Counted from the stretch's first letter, positions 47,860 through 59,250 are shown. The stretch is 64,000 nt of DNA from Tillus elongatus (GCA_964006375.1 OZ023270.1:59960288-60024287), one strand, 5' to 3'. The notes: generated by a model not told the origin, from the letters alone. Numbers and translations are program-made.

Positions 47860-48015
47860 CTTGGAGAACCCAAATCACCACAACACATATTTTTAAAGAC
47901 CTGACGATCGTTTCACTAATAAGGTTAGCGTCATCAGAGGATGAAAAATTATAAATTAGAAATTTTCATCCTCTGATGACGCTAACTTTGTTAGTGAATC
48001 GATCGTCAGGTGTGA
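47860..48015. ncRNA. Inverted pair of hammerhead-like motifs, second family
   Basis: The arms 47901-47940 (minus) and 47971-48010 (plus) form a ~50-bp hairpin. Each reads CTGATGA, one extra C, a stem (gctaa/ttagt), GAAAC (GAATC on the plus copy) and GATCGTC AGG. The minus arm continues 'tctttaaaaatatgtgttgt' then 'ggtgattt', a tail also found at 62950-62980. The core is hammerhead-like with the same one-nucleotide insertion seen at 11.2 kb. Confidence 0.5.
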
Positions 48016-48154
48016 AATATAATTACAGTTGAACTTTGTCTCCCTCAAAATAATTCCATTGGGAAACCACACAGCGTTGGAGACTGTTCTACCACTCCTC
48101 ATAGCAGTGCTGGAACTCAGATACTGGAATAGACCGCAGTTGGTCAGTTACAGC

Positions 48155-49069
48155 TAGTGATGGGAAAAACGGTTATTTTCTGTTAACAGTTGATGCCGTT
48201 AACGTTATTTAATAATAACCGTTGAAAATAACGGCTTCAGTTATTTTAAATGGATAGTCGATCGATAGTATACTACATTCCCAAAGCTGTGAGCGAGAGC
48301 GAGCACACTAGTATAAATGCATTGTACTTTTACCCTGTTATTTCACGTAGTGTATAAATCTCAAATTTTGTCGATATGAAAAGGAAACAAAGGGTTAAGA
48401 AATTATAATAAGCGTGTCGTAAATCTTTTGCCACTCTGAAGTGAAACTTTTAGAAATCAGAAAGGAGTCTCATATTAGTATTTACTTATATGTTTTAGGA
48501 ATTATAAACTAGTCATTTCTAACAAATTTATTTTATGAGGGGTCTTTACGTAAATGTCAATGCCACAGCAAGAATCAATAAATATCATTATTTATCACGT
48601 CTTGGGACGTTAGACGTTAGAACTTTTATTGCTACACAGGGAGTGATTCTAAGAACTCCATAACATAACGCAGCTGATAAAATTTCCGTAAAGAAATTTG
48701 CCTTTATTCTGTACATATGGTTTGTTATTACATTATGCTTTTATTCTTTCTTAGAAATATCTCTATCTCTAGTTACATTTTCGGTTCACTGGTCATCTTT
48801 ATCAGTCGATCAGTCCACTTTTAAAAACTGTGCAAACAACAGCCAACAGTATAAAAAATTGAGTTTGAGTTAAAAAAAAATTGGAAGATATATAGTATTA
48901 ATTGTTTATTTACTTACTTTAATATTCGTTGTTTTAAAATTAGTTTCAAAAATTTCAAAGGGCTGTAACTTGGAGGAGAAGGGGTTTCAAGAAAAACTTA
49001 ATAAAAAGACACCCCTTATTTTTCTCCAAATAATCACCTGTAAAATTTTTCGCATCAATTTGGGAACAC

Positions 49070-49152
<83 letters not shown>

Positions 49153-49856
49153 TTTAATTTTTTATATTTAAATGTATATAGATATTAAAAAATGTTGTAT
49201 CATTATATTTTTTTATCAATTTGATAACTATTATCAGACAAACGAAAGTGGCGTGTTAACTGTTTTCTTAGGTAATGTATATAAATTTAAATAAATAAGT
49301 ACTTTAATTTCACGTGAAATAACCCTATTTTGCGTTGTCTATAGTGAAAGTAATAACACGTTTTTACAGAAATTCATCTTTTCACCCAACATTTTTTATT
49401 ATTAAATATTTGGCTTTACATACTAGTGGGAAACTCAACTGTTTCAAAAATAACAGCTTCTCAATTTAACAGAATAACTCTGTGTAGTAGTGTCCGTATG
49501 CCGTATCCACATCAACAACCGGTTAAAGTTAAAATTAAACCGTTTCATTGTACCGAAGATCGTACGTCCCTAAAGCTGTGAGCGAAAGCGAGCATAAATA
49601 ATAATGTTTATGCATTCCCAATCTCAAGGCTATTCATCCCGTTATATGGTTAAATAGCAGTTGCCGATGAAAACCGATGTTTATTCATCGAACCTAGTTG
49701 CAGTGGAACTGAAGCAGACACGACTCCGAATTCTAGCTTAGTGTAAAAAGCGTTACTTTTTAAGTTGCTATTTTTATAAGTCCATAACTGGTGGTTACCG
49801 TTACGGCTCGGTAACCGTTTAAAAATAGCTGACAGTTAAATAACGACCCATCACTA
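48155..49856. mobile_element. hAT-type non-autonomous element, 1.7 kb
   Basis: Ends 'tagtgatggg' and 'cccatcacta', with flanks 'gttacagc' and 'gtaacagc' (8-bp target duplication, one mismatch). The two end regions match the 490-bp MITE at 29.07 kb in reverse orientation. The middle holds a TA microsatellite and non-coding AT-rich DNA, so it is either a longer relative or a MITE enlarged by nested insertions. Confidence 0.75.
49072..49149. repeat. (TA)n microsatellite
   Basis: About 39 TA units after 'gggaacacctgta', the same kind of junction seen at 35.3 kb. Confidence 0.95.
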
Positions 49857-49879
49857 GTAACAGCCGTTTGAATGTTTTC

Positions 49880-50780
49880 GAGTGTGCCAAAATGATGTCC
49901 CTTGAGATGAATTTTCAATCTCGGGAAGAGGAAAGCCACAAGGACTCAAATCAGGTGAGTAAGGAGGTTAATGTTTTTACTGACCAAAAAATCGTTTATG
50001 AAAATTGCTGTGTGACAAGGCGCATTGTCATGATGCAAGATCCAATTGTTCTTGATGTTTGGTCTCACACGCACGATCCTTTTTCGCAGTCTTTCTATAA
50101 CCTCTCGGTAAAAATGTTGTTTCACTGTCTGTCCTTGAGGCACAAATTCTTTGTGGACGATTTACTGGCTGTCAGAGAAACAAATCAGCATGCTCTTGAT
50201 CTTTGATTTGCTTATTCTTGCTTTTTTAGGCTTTGGAGATCTTGAAGTGTGACATTCCATGCTCTGGCGTTTGGTTTCCGGGCCATATTCAAACACCCAA
50301 CTTTCGTCACCAGTAATGACACGTTCATTATTATTTTTTCAATCAATTCCAAAAAGTCAAGGCACCTTTCCCTCCTAACGTCCTTTCGTTCCTGAGAAAG
50401 GTTTTTTGGAACCATTTTCGAGCAGATCTTTCTCATTCCCAATTCATTGGTCAAAATTTAATGAATGGTGGTGTGACACAAATTCCACCGTTCCCCGATC
50501 CTTCTGACCGTCAACCAACACTCTGAACGCACAAGATAGCTGATTCTGTCGACATTTTCATTGGTTCTTGCAGTTGAAGGCCTTCTGCTGCGTGGCTCAT
50601 CTCCGATCGACTCTCTTCCTCCTGAAGATGCCTTAAACCACAGAAAAGCCTGAGGGTTTTGGTAGGCCTGCTGAAGTTTTACAAAAGTTTCTGTTGCACT
50701 TTGCCCAAGTCTGGAGCAAAACCTGATAGTACACCGTTGCTCGAAATTAATGTGAATTTTTAAAACACACTATGAAAACC
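49880..50780 (-). pseudogene. mariner transposase relic
   Basis: Minus-strand motifs in order: NPQAFLWFKASSGGRESIGD-like region, RPSTARTNENV, LTNELGMRKICSKMVPKNLS, QERKDVRRE, a damaged first catalytic region, VPQGQTVKQHFYREVIERLR, then NWILHHDNAPCHTA (second D). The third site lies beyond the preserved end at about 49880. Frame changes near 50340 and 50200. A different mariner lineage from that at 46.4 kb. Confidence 0.8.
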
Positions 50781-50934
50781 AGTTTCACGGAACAACAACA
50801 ACGGACAACCAAATGACTCGACCGAGTTCAAACTCGTACTGAACGCGTAGCACATGTCAACCTGTCGTCCCTCTATGACACGTGCTTCCAGTGTTGCTAT
50901 ATCAAACGCTGCATTGTCAGTCTCATTACTTAAG

Positions 50935-51073
50935 TTACAGACCTCAACTTTCTAAATTTATAGAAAATTGAGTTATTTAAATTGAGTTTTCTTTCGGAAA
51001 AATTTTTTTTCTCCAAAAATTACAAACTTATTTTAATGAAAATTGGAGGATATGTTGCCTTCAGAAAGACCTT
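50935..51073 (-). mobile_element. HINE-like element, copy H, inner part
   Basis: The minus-strand body ('gtcttt' ... 'ggcaacatatcc', 'ttgagttatttaaattgagt') matches copy A at 9480-9560. It is separated from its own 5' end at 56376-56512 by the full-length LINE. Confidence 0.6.
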
Positions 51074-51156
51074 TTTTTTGTTCCCTCAGGGCTCGTCCGC
51101 GGCCTTGCCGCCCCGATAGCACCGCAACCCTTGGTTGATTGTGCATACCCTTAGTC

Positions 51157-53890
51157 TTACTCCACCCATTCCAAAATCACTGTGCCGTGAACTAGTCTGC
51201 ACAGCGATTGGTAGGGTGAAGTTTTATATTGCTCTGTCTCCGGTCTAGAGTGACCATAGATCAGTTGTCTTTTCCGGTCCAGAGCTATACACTCACACAA
51301 GATGTGTGGGCTGATTCCTCCCCCTCGCCGCAGAGTCTGCATGCGAGGTCCCCTTCGAACCGCCCCATTTTATGCAGGTGTTTCTTGACGGCCATGTGTC
51401 CCGTCAAGAGACCTGTTGTGTTTCTGAGCTGTCCTCTGCTAAGGTTTAGCAGCTCCACAGCTCTCTTTGAACTGGGTCCGTCAATTATTGACTTCCCATG
51501 TCTGGGCCCTGGACAGTCCGCCCAGTACACTTTGTGTTGGTTTCTGACCCAGGACTTAATGGCTCCCCTGGCAGTGCTCTTTGACACGCCCAGAGCCGGT
51601 TCTGGTCCCATAAATGGTTCTGCTGACCCTCTCTTTGCGAGACTGTCAGCTTCTTCATTGCCTTTGACCACCGAGTGACCCGGCACCCAGATGAGGGTCA
51701 CCTCATTCTGCCCAGCCAGGTCGCTCGTCTCGTCTCGGCACTCACTCACCAGCCAGGAATTTACCCGTGGGCTACTTAGTGCCTTAAGGGCTGCCTGGCT
51801 GTCTGTGGCTATGAGGATCCGCTTGTTGGTGTAGCCCCTCCTCTTGTTCTCCCGCACACAGTGCAGGATGGCGTACATCTCGGCCTGGAACACCGTTGCA
51901 TGGGCTCCGAGGGAAATACTATGACTTACCCTCGGTCCTTCCGAGTAAACACCTGCCCCCGTCCCACGCACCCCGCCGGATCCGTCCGTGAACCAGACGA
52001 GCGCGTCCCGTGGAATGCCCGGCGTCTCCTCCCGCCATGCCTCGCGATCGGGGATTTCCACTGTAAAGTTGTTTTCCCTGCACATTCGCGGGCTCGCGAA
52101 GTCTGACCTCATTTCAAGCATGGGCTCCTTCACGATCTCCTGAATTTTGCAGTGGCCCCTGAAGCCTGGGTTGATCTTCAGTCTACCATTGCAGGCTAGT
52201 CTGTATAGTCCTAGCCTGGCCTCTCCCATAATAACTAAGTGTAGGGGGGGTAGATCCAGCAACACCTCCATGGCGGCTGTTGGGGTTGAAGACATGGCCC
52301 CTATGATGCCTAGGCAAGCCATCCTTTGGATCTTGCCTAGTTTTTGTTTGGCACTGGATTGTGTCACCTTAGGCCACCAGACCAGTGCCGCATATGTTAA
52401 CGATGGTCTGACCACCCTTGTGTACAGCCAGTGGGCCATACTAGGTCTTAGTCCCCACGTTTTTTCATATAGCCGCCTGGTGACGGCTAAGGTCATGACT
52501 GCCTTACGCAGTATTTTTCCAATGTGACCATTCCAGGTTAGCTTAGAGTCCAATACGACCCCAAGATATTCTACCTCCCTGGCCATTGGAACGCTCCTAC
52601 CGTATAGAGTGAGAGTTCTGTGGCTTTCACACTTCCTCCTCCTCGTACACGGCACGACGGTTGCTTTCTCGGGGCTCACCCCGAGCCCTTGATCAACCGT
52701 CGACCCTTCCACCACTTTCAGTGCAGTCTGCATACGCTCCCACACTGCCTGTGTGACCTTTCCTCGGACTATGATGACAATGTCGTCCGCATAGCCCTGT
52801 ACCTCATACCCCCCTCCAGAGAGCCTCCCCAGCAGGCCGTCCACGACTAGACACCAGAGCAAGGGAGACAGAACGCTCCCCTGCGGACACCCCGCCGCGA
52901 CCCCCGCCAGCAGAGTCCCTCCCGCGAGTGAGGTGAACACCGCCCTGTCCCTGAGCATGGAACCGATCCACCTGCAGCAGGTCTCCTCTATTCCACGCTC
53001 CCGGGCAGCTGCCAGAACCGATCCGAACGAGGTGTTGCTAAAGGCCCCCTCTATGTCTAGGAAGGCCCCCTCTATGTCTAGGAAGGCCCCCAGCGCCACC
53101 TCCTTGTTCTCCAGCGTATTCTCCAGTTTCAGCACCAGTTGGTGCAGTGCTGTTTCTGTTGAGAATCCTGCTCTGTATGCATATTGTCCGCAGTGTAGAG
53201 GATATGCTTCCAGTACACCGCCCCTAATGTGCCGGTCGAGCAGTTTTTCCACTGTTTTCAGCAAGAAGGACATGAGACTTATTGGCCTCAGGGACTTTGC
53301 CTGGTCTGTTGGACGCCCAGGTTTAGGAATAAATACAACCCTGGCCAGTCTCCATGCCCTCGGAATGTACCGCAGAGCCAGGCTGGCCCTCATAATGAGG
53401 GTAAGCACCGGCGCCAGTATATCTATCCCCTGTTGGAGCATGATGGGCATTATTCCATCAAATCCCGGCGATTTGTATGGCTTAAAGCTGTTAATGGCCC
53501 ATCTGATTTTGCTCCAGGTAACCACCTCTTTAGCGACTGTCCAATCTACTCTAGATGCCCGCCTATAAGGCGCCTCTATTTCTGAGTGTTCCCAGTCCGG
53601 AGGTGATTGGTTTATTATGATACAGCCGGGGAAGTGCGTCTGGAGTAAAATTTCCATACTTTCCTCCCCCGAGCTTGTAAAGCCTCCCGTGGGTGTTCTA
53701 AGGGAGCCTATGTTAGTCTGAGGGCCCTTAGACAGGATCTTGTGTAGTCGAGCACTCTCGGACGTGTTTTCCACTTCTTCGCAGTGCCTCCTCCACGACT
53801 CCTTCTTGGCGTCCCTCAGTCTTTTGTTATAGGTCGATAGGGCCTGTCTATATTCATCCCATGCTCCCGAGCTTTTGCCGCGTTAAACAG
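51157..53890 (-). pseudogene. LINE ORF2, RT-RNase H-CCHC part, two frameshifts
   Basis: RT motifs: YKSPGFDGIMP, FIPKPGRPTDQAKSLRPISL, CGQYAYRAGFSTETALHQL, motif A GAFLDIEGAF, CPQGSVLSPLLWCLV and GYADDIVII. RNase H: VWFTDGSGG (D), FQAEMYAIL (E), IATDSQAALKAL (D), WVPGHSVVKGNEEADSLAK (H and D). Motif A contains an exact seven-residue (21-bp) tandem duplication of FLDIEGA near 53050-53090. Near 51307 one A is missing relative to the copy at 45.04 kb, destroying the knuckle CRLCGEGEESA. Upstream, a one-base shift near 53880 separates it from the endonuclease. Confidence 0.87.
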
Positions 53891-54820
53891 CTTACGAACC
53901 TGCGTCCTCCTTTGCCTGAGGTCCTCGTTCCACCACGGGACGTTCCTGGTGGACACCCTCATTTTCAGGGGGCAGTTGGCGTTATAGGCCGAGGTAATTG
54001 CGTCTCGCAATTGGACTGCTGCAATCTCGAGGTCTATTGAATTTTTTATGGTACTCTTAACCCCCCGCAGTTCCACAGCTAGGTCTGCCCTGTAGGCTTC
54101 CCAGTCCGCCTTGCGGGGGTCCCGGTACCATACCGTTTCTCTTTCGACTTTGGCGATTTCAAACCGGATGTATCTGTGGTCTGAGCTACTCACTTCCCCA
54201 GACACAGCCCAGCTTTTAACAAAGTCACCCAGAAACTGGGTGGAAACTGTTAGATCTAAAACTTCCTCACGCCGTGTTGTGACGAAGGTCGGTTTATTAC
54301 CTCTATTCAATATGTCTAAATTAAATTTCATAAGGAATTGTAAAAGTGCCTCACCCCTAGAGTTTGTGTCCGAGCTACCCCACAACTCATGGTGCGCATT
54401 CGCATCCATGCCGATGATGGTCTGCCATCCACCTGCTCTGCTACCCACCATCAGCTGCTCCAATTCGTTGGGTGGAGGAGGGTCCGTGCTGTCCCCTGAC
54501 AGATAGGCTGACGCGACAGTAATGTCCCTCAGCCCATCCGCTCCTCCACATCGGATTTTGATCGTTGCCAGGTCCCTGGAACAGAAATTCATTAGAGGGA
54601 GAAACTCTATCCCTTCCCTGACAAAAATGCAGGCCCTCGGGTTCTCGCTGGATCTGCTGTAGATGAGATTTCCAGTAGCTCCGCCGAGTCCCTTGATCTC
54701 TCCTTTATAGGAGTACGGTTCCTGGATGAGGGCCACATCCGTGTTCCTCAGAGCCATTAGTAGTCCGGCCGTGGCTGCCCTATTGTGTTGGAGGTTGACC
54801 TGAAGGAACCTAAGTCCCAT
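53816..54820 (-). CDS. LINE ORF2, APE-type endonuclease part
   Basis: It starts MGLRFLQVNLQHNRAATAGL with the family's catalytic QVN, then LIQEPYSYKGEIKGLGG (E), TIIGMDANAHHELWGSSDTN (D and N), TFVTTRREEVLDLTVST and SSDHRYIRFEI (S-DH), the full apurinic-endonuclease signature for target-primed reverse transcription. Its ATG overlaps the last 11 nt of ORF1 in another frame, which suggests termination-reinitiation. The frame is lost after FNAAKAREHG; the next frame continues with WDEYRQALSTYNKRLRDAKK, so ORF2 was originally one protein. Confidence 0.88.
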   Translation of the reverse strand: MGLRFLQVNLQHNRAATAGLLMALRNTDVALIQEPYSYKGEIKGLGGATGNLIYSRSSENPRACIFVREGIEFLPLMNFCSRDLATIKIRCGGADGLRDITVASAYLSGDSTDPPPPNELEQLMVGSRAGGWQTIIGMDANAHHELWGSSDTNSRGEALLQFLMKFNLDILNRGNKPTFVTTRREEVLDLTVSTQFLGDFVKSWAVSGEVSSSDHRYIRFEIAKVERETVWYRDPRKADWEAYRADLAVELRGVKSTIKNSIDLEIAAVQLRDAITSAYNANCPLKMRVSTRNVPWWNEDLRQRRTQVRKLFNAAKAREHGMNIDRPYRPITKD

Positions 54821-56018
54821 TAACCCTTAGTTGCTTCCCCAGTAGGCGGAAGCTAACCCTTCCCATGTCCCAGAATGCCTTGAAGGAGGTTCCTTTAAGG
54901 GCTCTGTAAGATGTCTGGTCGATCGAGAAGGCGAGCGTCTGTCCTTTCTCCTCTGCCTTCCTGCTTAGAACCGACCAGTGTTGCGTCCCAAGTTCAGGGT
55001 TCTGGATCTTAAGTCTGCTGATCACCGTCTCCTGCGGGACGGTGTCAGGGATCCGTACGAGGACCTTGCGTCTCTTTGGGAGTTCCTTGGGCTCGACGGC
55101 TGTCAAGTCCGCCCCCTCCCAAATCTGACCGAGGCCCCCGATCGTTTTCCGCAGCCAGTTCCGCGACTGCGGGCCGGCACAGGTTATCCAGAGGATGCCC
55201 CCCGTCAGCGCTTCCTGAAGAGAGTCCACCGCAGCCTGGATCAGGTCCGCCTTCCCCTGGTCTAGCGTGACCTCAGGATGGCGTCTGTCAATCACCGCCA
55301 TCCCGAGGCTCTCCGCAGCCTCCCTATAAGAGCCAGTCTCCGCCTTCCCCTGGTCTAGCGTGACCTCAGGATGGCGTCTGTCAATCACCGCCATCCCGAG
55401 GCTCTCCGCAGCCTCCCTATAAGAGCCAGTCTGCGCCGGTGTTCCGGCCTTGGTTCCTTTGGGAGGTCTGTCTGTAGTAGGCGTGCTAGAGCCAGAGCGC
55501 GGCGTCTTCTGACTCGCACTCTCCTCTTGCGCCTTTACAGGTACCCTGGCCCTTTTAGGACGTCTGTCTGTAGTGGGCGTGCTAGAGTTCGAGCGCGTCC
55601 TCTTCTGACCCGCACTCCCCTCTTGCGCCTTTACAGGTTTCTCGACCGTCCACGTCCCGGCCGCCATTTTTTGCGCCCTCCGGAACTTCTTTCTTTGAGC
55701 CCCGGAAAGACGCTTGGACTGCCGGGGCAGTCCCTCTACTCTAACAGTAGAGTCCTCACTGGTGGAGGGGCCCCCCGAGTCCGCGGAGCTCGCCGCCCTC
55801 CGGTGGGACCCAGCCTCCAGCTTGGGTGTCGGGGACAGGTCTCTGGCCGAAGCTACCTCCTGATCCCCCGTATCTACGCCGGTCGTGGGACCTCCAGAGT
55901 CCGCTGCCGCCCCCTGGCTCGTCTCCGTTTCCGGGATAGACTCAAGGCACAAGTCTGTAGCCGGAGCCACTCCTCGAGTCTCATTGGTTTTGGTTTTATA
56001 TGTGTTTATTATCTTCAT
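54810..56018 (-). CDS. LINE ORF1 protein (DUF4780-like)
   Basis: A 402-residue protein. Residues 1-220 are polar, Ser/Thr/Lys/Arg-rich and disordered-looking with an internal duplication (PVKAQEGSAGQKRTRS... and PVKAQEESASQKTPRS...). An exact ~31-residue tandem duplication follows (TGSYREAAESLGMAV ... EVTLDQGKA, twice; DNA at about 55235-55425). Residues about 265-400 (GGILWITCAGPQSRNWL, RKVLVRIPDTVPQETVIS, IQNPELGTQHWSVLSRK, LAFSIDQTSYRALKG, GRVSFRLLG) follow the DUF4780 pattern found in arthropod LINE ORF1 proteins, presumed to bind element RNA. Confidence 0.78.
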   Translation of the reverse strand: MKIINTYKTKTNETRGVAPATDLCLESIPETETSQGAAADSGGPTTGVDTGDQEVASARDLSPTPKLEAGSHRRAASSADSGGPSTSEDSTVRVEGLPRQSKRLSGAQRKKFRRAQKMAAGTWTVEKPVKAQEGSAGQKRTRSNSSTPTTDRRPKRARVPVKAQEESASQKTPRSGSSTPTTDRPPKGTKAGTPAQTGSYREAAESLGMAVIDRRHPEVTLDQGKAETGSYREAAESLGMAVIDRRHPEVTLDQGKADLIQAAVDSLQEALTGGILWITCAGPQSRNWLRKTIGGLGQIWEGADLTAVEPKELPKRRKVLVRIPDTVPQETVISRLKIQNPELGTQHWSVLSRKAEEKGQTLAFSIDQTSYRALKGTSFKAFWDMGRVSFRLLGKQLRVNGT

Positions 56019-56375
56019 GTTGTTCCCACGAGAATGGGGGAAATACTGTCCACACCATCAGAACCCCCTGTGTGGTGCAAGGCGGGTTACTCTGGAGGGT
56101 TGCCTGGTACTCCAGAGGTTCCGTTCACGACACCATCGCCCTGGTGCCATCCATCCATAGGCACGGGTCACGTGACACCGTAGATTGGGGGAGTTAGGTT
56201 AGACCTCCTTGTCTAGATCCGTCATGTTTAGTTATTAGCAGGGTCACCTCGTGCAGGATGCGGATTTTTACCGCGCATGACGGTCTTGGGGAAAGCTTCA
56301 TCGAGAGTTTATGTTGTTATTTCCACTTCCTCAGCTTGCCCCCTGGAGTCCTTTGGCCCGCGACTCCTTAACCGC

Positions 56376-56512
56376 TCAGAAAGACCTTACCACATACCAA
56401 AATTCAGCAGTCTTAAGTTTATAGAAAATTGAGCTATTCAAATTTGAAGCATTTAATAAAAATCCACTACCAAAACACACTTGCTACGTCCCGAACTTTT
56501 TTTAGCTTTGTT
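56376..56512 (-). mobile_element. HINE-like element, copy H, 5' end
   Basis: After the LINE target duplication the minus-strand HINE resumes ('ccacataccaaaattcagca' ...) and ends at 'cacacttgctacgtcccgaa' followed by a T-run, as in the other 5' ends. Confidence 0.65.
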
Positions 56513-58250
56513 TCGCAACTATGCTTTGACTTTATGACACAATTTTACATGGAAATTTTTAATAAGGTACTGTTCATTACTACAGTATTTTGTTTGTCCA
56601 TGAAGACGGTCAAGGCTAACTAGAGATCAATACACCATTGTACATACCTACATATTATATACATCAATAATAGTAAAAAATAAGTAAGTAAACCTTAAAT
56701 GAATAGCAACACAAGCCAAGGGAAGTTGAGAAAGTCAAGAGTTATTCGGGGAAGTCACAGGAAACCTGGACGGAATCATAGAAAAAAGATCACAGTAGTC
56801 AAGAAGAATTAGGAAGTCTGATGTACCAAGTAAGGCTGTAATTCGCCCTTATGGCATAACTGAATATAGTACTCCATCTAAGAACACCTTTTATACCTAT
56901 CATAATACATATATCCATAAATTCTGTTTATTTTATCATATATATTGGTCACACTAGATACTTTTAAAACTACACTTTATTCTGTAGAAACAGGTAACAA
57001 CTCTATGTTCTTATAACCCAACTAAATCATGCATACAGGTGGTTCTAAGCATGTTTCCGATATGATTTCAGAAAGCTGACTGAAATAATCTGCAAAATTA
57101 CCGTTACCAAATTACCTATTAAACAATTATTAAATACATCTCTACTGAATAAATTAAAATTTAAATTGAATTACTTGCCTTCAAACTTTCTCAAAACACA
57201 TATTTGCACTAAAATACAAGGTAATATATTTACATCCTATACATCATAAACAACTTACATATTTTGCATGTTTCTATTACACTAGCATACAAGAATATGG
57301 ATGAAAAAAACAAGTCCATGGATATAGAAAGGAATTTCTCCCATGCAGAAAGTTAGATAAAAAATTTAATAGCACTAATAAAGAAATCACTGTAATTAGG
57401 TCATTGGTTTCACCAACCAATAAAACCTGTAAATCTAACCTAACAAGGCGGTTAAAGCTGACTGACATTATTATTGATGTTTAATCCTATTGGCAAAAAT
57501 TCAAATTTGCTGTGTAAATAAAATAAGGAATATGCCTTATCATTCTAGTGAACTTATTTATATAAGTAAATATCTATTTTAAGGACAATTTTTGAAGTAG
57601 GCTTACATTACTATTCTAAAAATAATCACTCAGTAATAATAGGTACTAATGTTTTCTCCCTTTTGATAACACCCTTGAAACTACTATAGGTGACATACTT
57701 TAATCACTTTCTTATTTTACTTTTCTTACTGTAGGTGTAAAAATTGGTGTGTAAGAGAGCCGTAAACATGGACAACAGCGTTAACGTGTAACAATACTAA
57801 TTTATGTATCTTCTGTTAAGATAGTAGGCAGTAGACACATATGTTACTGATTACTGATAAAACATCTATTTCAAATATCGTTAAAAAACAAGCCAGCAAA
57901 ACAAGTGTAGCATAAACAATGATGGTATTACTACAATGATTAAAAATGTAATAAAGGAAACAGAGAAAGCGGAAAGTAAAACCATTCTACAAGGGCAAGT
58001 CTACCTACTCTTTCTAGGTGTCAAAGTCTATCAGGGCAAGTAGGTTTTTGGGTATTTAATATCTAGTATTTTAGTACGTTTGCCTAAGAAATACCTCAAA
58101 CTTCACATGCAATAATATTTTAAACAAAATTATGTAACAGGAAAATTGTTTAACAAACTCACAACGCGATGTAAGACTAAATTTGTTTACAAAAAAACGT
58201 CCTCAAGAATATTATTGCAGACGTTTTAACAAATGTCAAATGCAGGTGGA
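56513..58250. other. Transposon-poor DNA without a readable gene
   Basis: About 1.7 kb without recognised repeats, rare in this window. No ORF resembles a known protein. It could be intron of an unseen host gene (see 58250-59250). Confidence 0.35.
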
Positions 58251-59250
58251 CAATTATATAAAAATAAATATAATATGTACTTACTTAGCGTTGTGTGCTG
58301 GCAACTATTTTTCTTAAACACTAGATGCAGCTGATAACCACATTTTTATTTTGATTGGATCACAACGATAAGACTTTTTGTAAATAAATATATGCCAGTT
58401 TTAACGAACCGATTCAACACACCAATACGTCCTTGCAAGTGACAATCAAGATGGCGATTATTATGACGTGAAAAATTAGGCTTCGCTCAACGCGCCATCT
58501 ATTAATAATTTGATGATTGCCCACCGCGCCTAATACAAATTGTTTTATAGTATTTTTCTTTCAACCTTGTATAATTTTCACAAGTCCTGAATTAGCTACC
58601 AATTTAATAATGATTACCCACACCGGATTGTAAAACTTCTAAAAACTGTTTTTCAACAATCTATAATTTATTTTTATGTTTATCACTCATTATCTAAATT
58701 TCTAATCATACTACAGAAATGACATTCTTAACATGATTTCCTTTTTCTTCTTCTTATTTTATAAAACAATAAAACAAATATAAGCTTTAAAACTCAGCTA
58801 GCTATAGGGTATTTGACACGTCTGGCTTTTAAGTTTAACAAGAAATAGTAGATATTTTCAAGTGTATATAACAAAATATGAAAGATGTTGTGGTTGGACG
58901 TAACCATGAAATCTGTTCGTTTAAGCTTTTTGACTGAGAGTTATAATCGCTCTCCGTAGCTGTAATGACAAGCTTTTATTTAAATTTAGCCTCTAGTGAA
59001 CTATGATATTTTCTAATTTAGAAAAGTGTGGGCAGAGATAGGTCATGATATAATGACTTAGAAGAGATATGATATTGCGCATATGTCCCGCCCCCTCCAA
59101 TGACGTCACGTGGTGAGTAACGTTATAGAAGTCCAACTACACACTAAAAACAAAGTCATTCGCAATCAAAAAGTTTCTATACGTCAGTTTAATGCGGTTG
59201 AAGTTACATTCCACTTCGTCGCATATATTGTCTTTTTCAGATACTATAGG
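58250..59250. promoter_or_regulatory. Promoter-like segment
   Basis: A cluster 'cccgccccctccaatgacgt' followed by 'cacgtgg' (59087-59113) combines a GC box, CCAAT, a perfect CRE (TGACGTCA, 59101-59108) and an overlapping CACGTG E-box. Near 58450 is 'caagatggcg' (YY1/TISU-like) and near 58490-58500 a weak CTCF-like match on the minus strand. A possible minus-strand donor 'gtaagt' lies near 58285. Together these suggest a host promoter/first-exon region, but no coding exon is visible. Confidence 0.3.

Larger units (their letters stand above)
51074..56375 (-). mobile_element. Complete I/LOA-type LINE with 13-bp target duplication
   Basis: Exact 13-bp duplications (tcagaaagacctt) at 51061-51073 and 56376-56388 flank a 5.3-kb element with an A-tail (T-run on the plus strand) at its 3' end, a ~360-bp 5' UTR, ORF1 and ORF2 (APE endonuclease, RT, RNase H, CCHC). 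It interrupts a HINE copy. Coding defects described in the ORF entries suggest this copy is now inactive, but few mutations separate it from a working form. Confidence 0.88.
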
